DNA of 60,735 nucleotides from a virus, in IMG/VR virus record IMGVR_UViG_3300042384_000237, positions 1 through 60,735 of that record; one strand, given 5' to 3'. Of the stretch, positions 59,755-60,735 are shown in pieces. The position numbers were made by a program, and so were the translations under genes. The notes under the pieces are model-generated. The model was not told the DNA's origin and did no database searches. It saw only the letters and a program-made list of their open reading frames with translations. Every line of letters begins with the position of its first letter. The first letter of the stretch is position 1.

Positions 59755-59955
59755 TTAATCTCTCATTGCAATATTGAATTCTTCAATAGAGCCTTCAAAT
59801 ACTTGGCCATCAATTCTATTGACTGCACGAATACTCTCATCTTCTTGTTCGATGATATTCCAGTTAGACTGAGTCTTATCATTTAATACAGCAATCTTAA
59901 TTGCAGGTACAGATTTTGGTGTTTCTACTTTTGGTGTTTCTAATACGTCAGCCAT
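59755..59955 (-). CDS. Small hypothetical protein before the portal
   Basis: The 66-residue protein starts MADVLETPKVETPK with a Pro/Val-rich disordered start, then a small domain (QSNWNIIEQEDESIRAVNRIDGQVFEGS). One nt separates it from the portal gene. It may be a minor head protein; no family recognised. Confidence 0.68.
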   Translation of the reverse strand: MADVLETPKVETPKSVPAIKIAVLNDKTQSNWNIIEQEDESIRAVNRIDGQVFEGSIEEFNIAMRD

Positions 59956-59956
59956 T

Positions 59957-60409
59957 TTATTTTCCTAAAAACATATTCATTTCAGCGGTACGGCGATTGG
60001 TTAAACCTTTAACCACCTTACCATTATCTTTATTCCATCTAAGGAATTGTGCGGCTACTTCTTTCTTATCTTTCTTACCATTTAATAATTTCAGCAATGT
60101 GGAGGTTTTAAAACCACCTACACCAATATTATATACAAAAGAAACAAGGGCGTCATACTCATACTGAGTCAGTGGTACTTTAACTGTAGCATTAACTGCC
60201 AATTCAAATTTAGGCAATGTACCTTTTATAAATAATTCTAATGCGCGATCTTTACTAATCTCGCAATCTTTCATGGTAACTCTTTTACCATCTTCATATT
60301 GAATACAACCAATACCGATTGTTGCTACACCGCCACCATCTAAATAAGGCTTTAACTTTAAGCCTTCACTAGTTTCAATAAACAATACACCCTTAGGGCT
60401 GATATCCAT
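59957..60409 (-). CDS. GH24 lysozyme endolysin
   Basis: The 150-residue enzyme has the T4-type catalytic triad with exact spacing: Glu15, Asp24 and Thr30 (T4 Glu11, Asp20, Thr26) in SEGLKLKPYLDGGGVATIGIG. Later it has YDALVSFVYNIGVGGFKTST and GLTNRRTAEMNMF. There is no signal peptide or SAR helix, so it needs a holin. It cleaves peptidoglycan for release. It lies before the portal, far from the holin-like gene at 24642, unless the small membrane-active genes upstream serve. Confidence 0.94.
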   Translation of the reverse strand: MDISPKGVLFIETSEGLKLKPYLDGGGVATIGIGCIQYEDGKRVTMKDCEISKDRALELFIKGTLPKFELAVNATVKVPLTQYEYDALVSFVYNIGVGGFKTSTLLKLLNGKKDKKEVAAQFLRWNKDNGKVVKGLTNRRTAEMNMFLGK

Positions 60410-60423
60410 AAAGTCTCCAAGTT

Positions 60424-60445
60424 AGGCCCCCGATTAAGAGGGCCT
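60424..60445 (-). other. GC-rich hairpin before the endolysin
   Basis: AGGCCC/GGGCCT with a 10-nt loop on the minus strand, between the 55-residue gene and the endolysin ribosome site. No U-run. It may modulate endolysin translation or end the upstream message. Confidence 0.6.
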
Positions 60446-60450
60446 ATAAA

Positions 60451-60618
60451 TTAGACTGCTGTGATAGCTGCAACAGCAACACCAACAGCAATTTCTTTTG
60501 CTACATCTTGTACATCAGGATTGCTCACAACTTCTTCCACAACATGTGCGGCATCGTGAACACCATGATCAATAGCTTTACCTGCGTCTTTAAACGCTTT
60601 TTCTAAAGCATTCTTCAT
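60451..60618 (-). CDS. Small helical protein, possible membrane-active
   Basis: The 55-residue frame (MKNALEKAFKDAGKAIDHGVHDAAHVVEEV...) ends in a hydrophobic helix (AKEIAVGVAVAAITAV). It overlaps the stop of the gene upstream (ATGA) and precedes the endolysin, so a holin-like accessory role is possible but unproven. Confidence 0.65.
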   Translation of the reverse strand: MKNALEKAFKDAGKAIDHGVHDAAHVVEEVVSNPDVQDVAKEIAVGVAVAAITAV

Positions 60619-60735
60619 GATACAGCATCCGCAATAGTGTCGATTGTTACATCAACAACTGTTTCTACGATATCGTGAGGTGCTAAAGGTACAGCTACCT
60701 CTACTACTGTTTCTACTGCATCTTTTAAATCGTCT
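60615..60735 (-). CDS. Partial gene at the right edge (5' end missing)
   Basis: An open frame of 39 codons plus stop enters from the right edge and ends at 60615, overlapping the next start (ATGA). The visible C-terminus is Val/Asp-rich (DAVETVVEVAVPLAPHDIVE...) and similar in style to the 55-residue neighbour, suggesting related small proteins. It does not continue in frame from position 1. Confidence 0.65.
   Translation of the reverse strand, partial: DDLKDAVETVVEVAVPLAPHDIVETVVDVTIDTIADAVS

Noticed and set aside
1-60735. Circular joining of the two window ends through one gene
   Set aside because: The left partial gene and the right partial gene do not meet in the same reading frame, and the terminase is absent, so sequence is missing.
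1-60735. CRISPR arrays, insertion sequences, tRNA genes, integrase or repressor
   Set aside because: I looked for spaced direct repeats, transposase motifs, tRNA-like folds and lysogeny genes and saw none that could be supported.

Overview
This window is a near-complete tailed-phage genome segment of low GC content (roughly 35-40% by eye). Every supported gene lies on the minus strand, so transcription runs from high to low coordinates. Genes are packed with ATGA or TAATG overlaps and GGAG/AAGGA ribosome sites. A portal, MuF-type head protein, HK97-fold-type capsid protein, tail tube, lambda-like frameshifted tail chaperone and a 4,742-residue tape measure protein identify a siphovirus with an exceptionally long tail. 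The GH24 endolysin and general gene style suggest a Gram-negative bacterial host, which I cannot name. No terminase, integrase, repressor or tRNA gene was found. Genes are cut at both ends and the two ends do not join in frame, so the window is not a closed genome.

Layout in transcription order. (1) 60735-52383: small proteins, endolysin, portal, a glycine-zipper protein, a 1,545-residue MuF-RNA polymerase fusion, then a short accessory cassette (N4 Gp49/Sf6 gp66-like, zinc ribbon, Tad2-like anti-Thoeris). (2) 52382-52070: a regulatory gap with repeats R1 and R3. (3) 52069-24642: scaffold, capsid, head-tail connectors, tail tube, chaperones, tape measure, tail tip and fibres, holin-like protein, terminator. 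(4) 24641-24183: a second regulatory gap with R1, R3 and R2. (5) 24182-18057: many tiny early-type genes, a hammerhead ribozyme heading a membrane-protein cassette, and a T7-like RNA polymerase gene split by a group I intron. (6) 18045-15439: small accessory genes and a SleB-like hydrolase. (7) 15347-4445: T7-like replication genes (SSB, DUF3310-like, family A polymerase, 5'-3' exonuclease, GIY-YIG nuclease, primase-helicase), NrdB/NrdA, an HNH endonuclease and ATP-dependent DNA ligase. (8) 4448-1: SH3-like/PNK proteins and small genes.

The central discovery candidate is the C-terminal two thirds of the MuF-family head protein (52981-57618). It carries the complete ordered motif set of a single-subunit T7/N4-type RNA polymerase: an RxRxY element, motif A Asp1011, motif B Arg1073/Lys1077/Tyr1085-Gly1086 with exact T7 spacing, and motif C His1441-Asp1442. 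MuF proteins sit at the portal inside the head, so this suggests a polymerase packaged in the capsid and injected with DNA. The second, non-virion T7-like RNA polymerase would then be made after infection. That is the N4 logic in a different architecture. Two distinct intergenic repeat families (R1, five copies; R2, three copies just upstream of start codons) are candidate promoters for the two enzymes.

RNA-level features are also unusual. A textbook type III hammerhead ribozyme lies in a 5' UTR. A td-like group I intron with an HNH gene interrupts the codon of the polymerase's catalytic tyrosine. A GGGAAAG slippery site drives the tail chaperone fusion.
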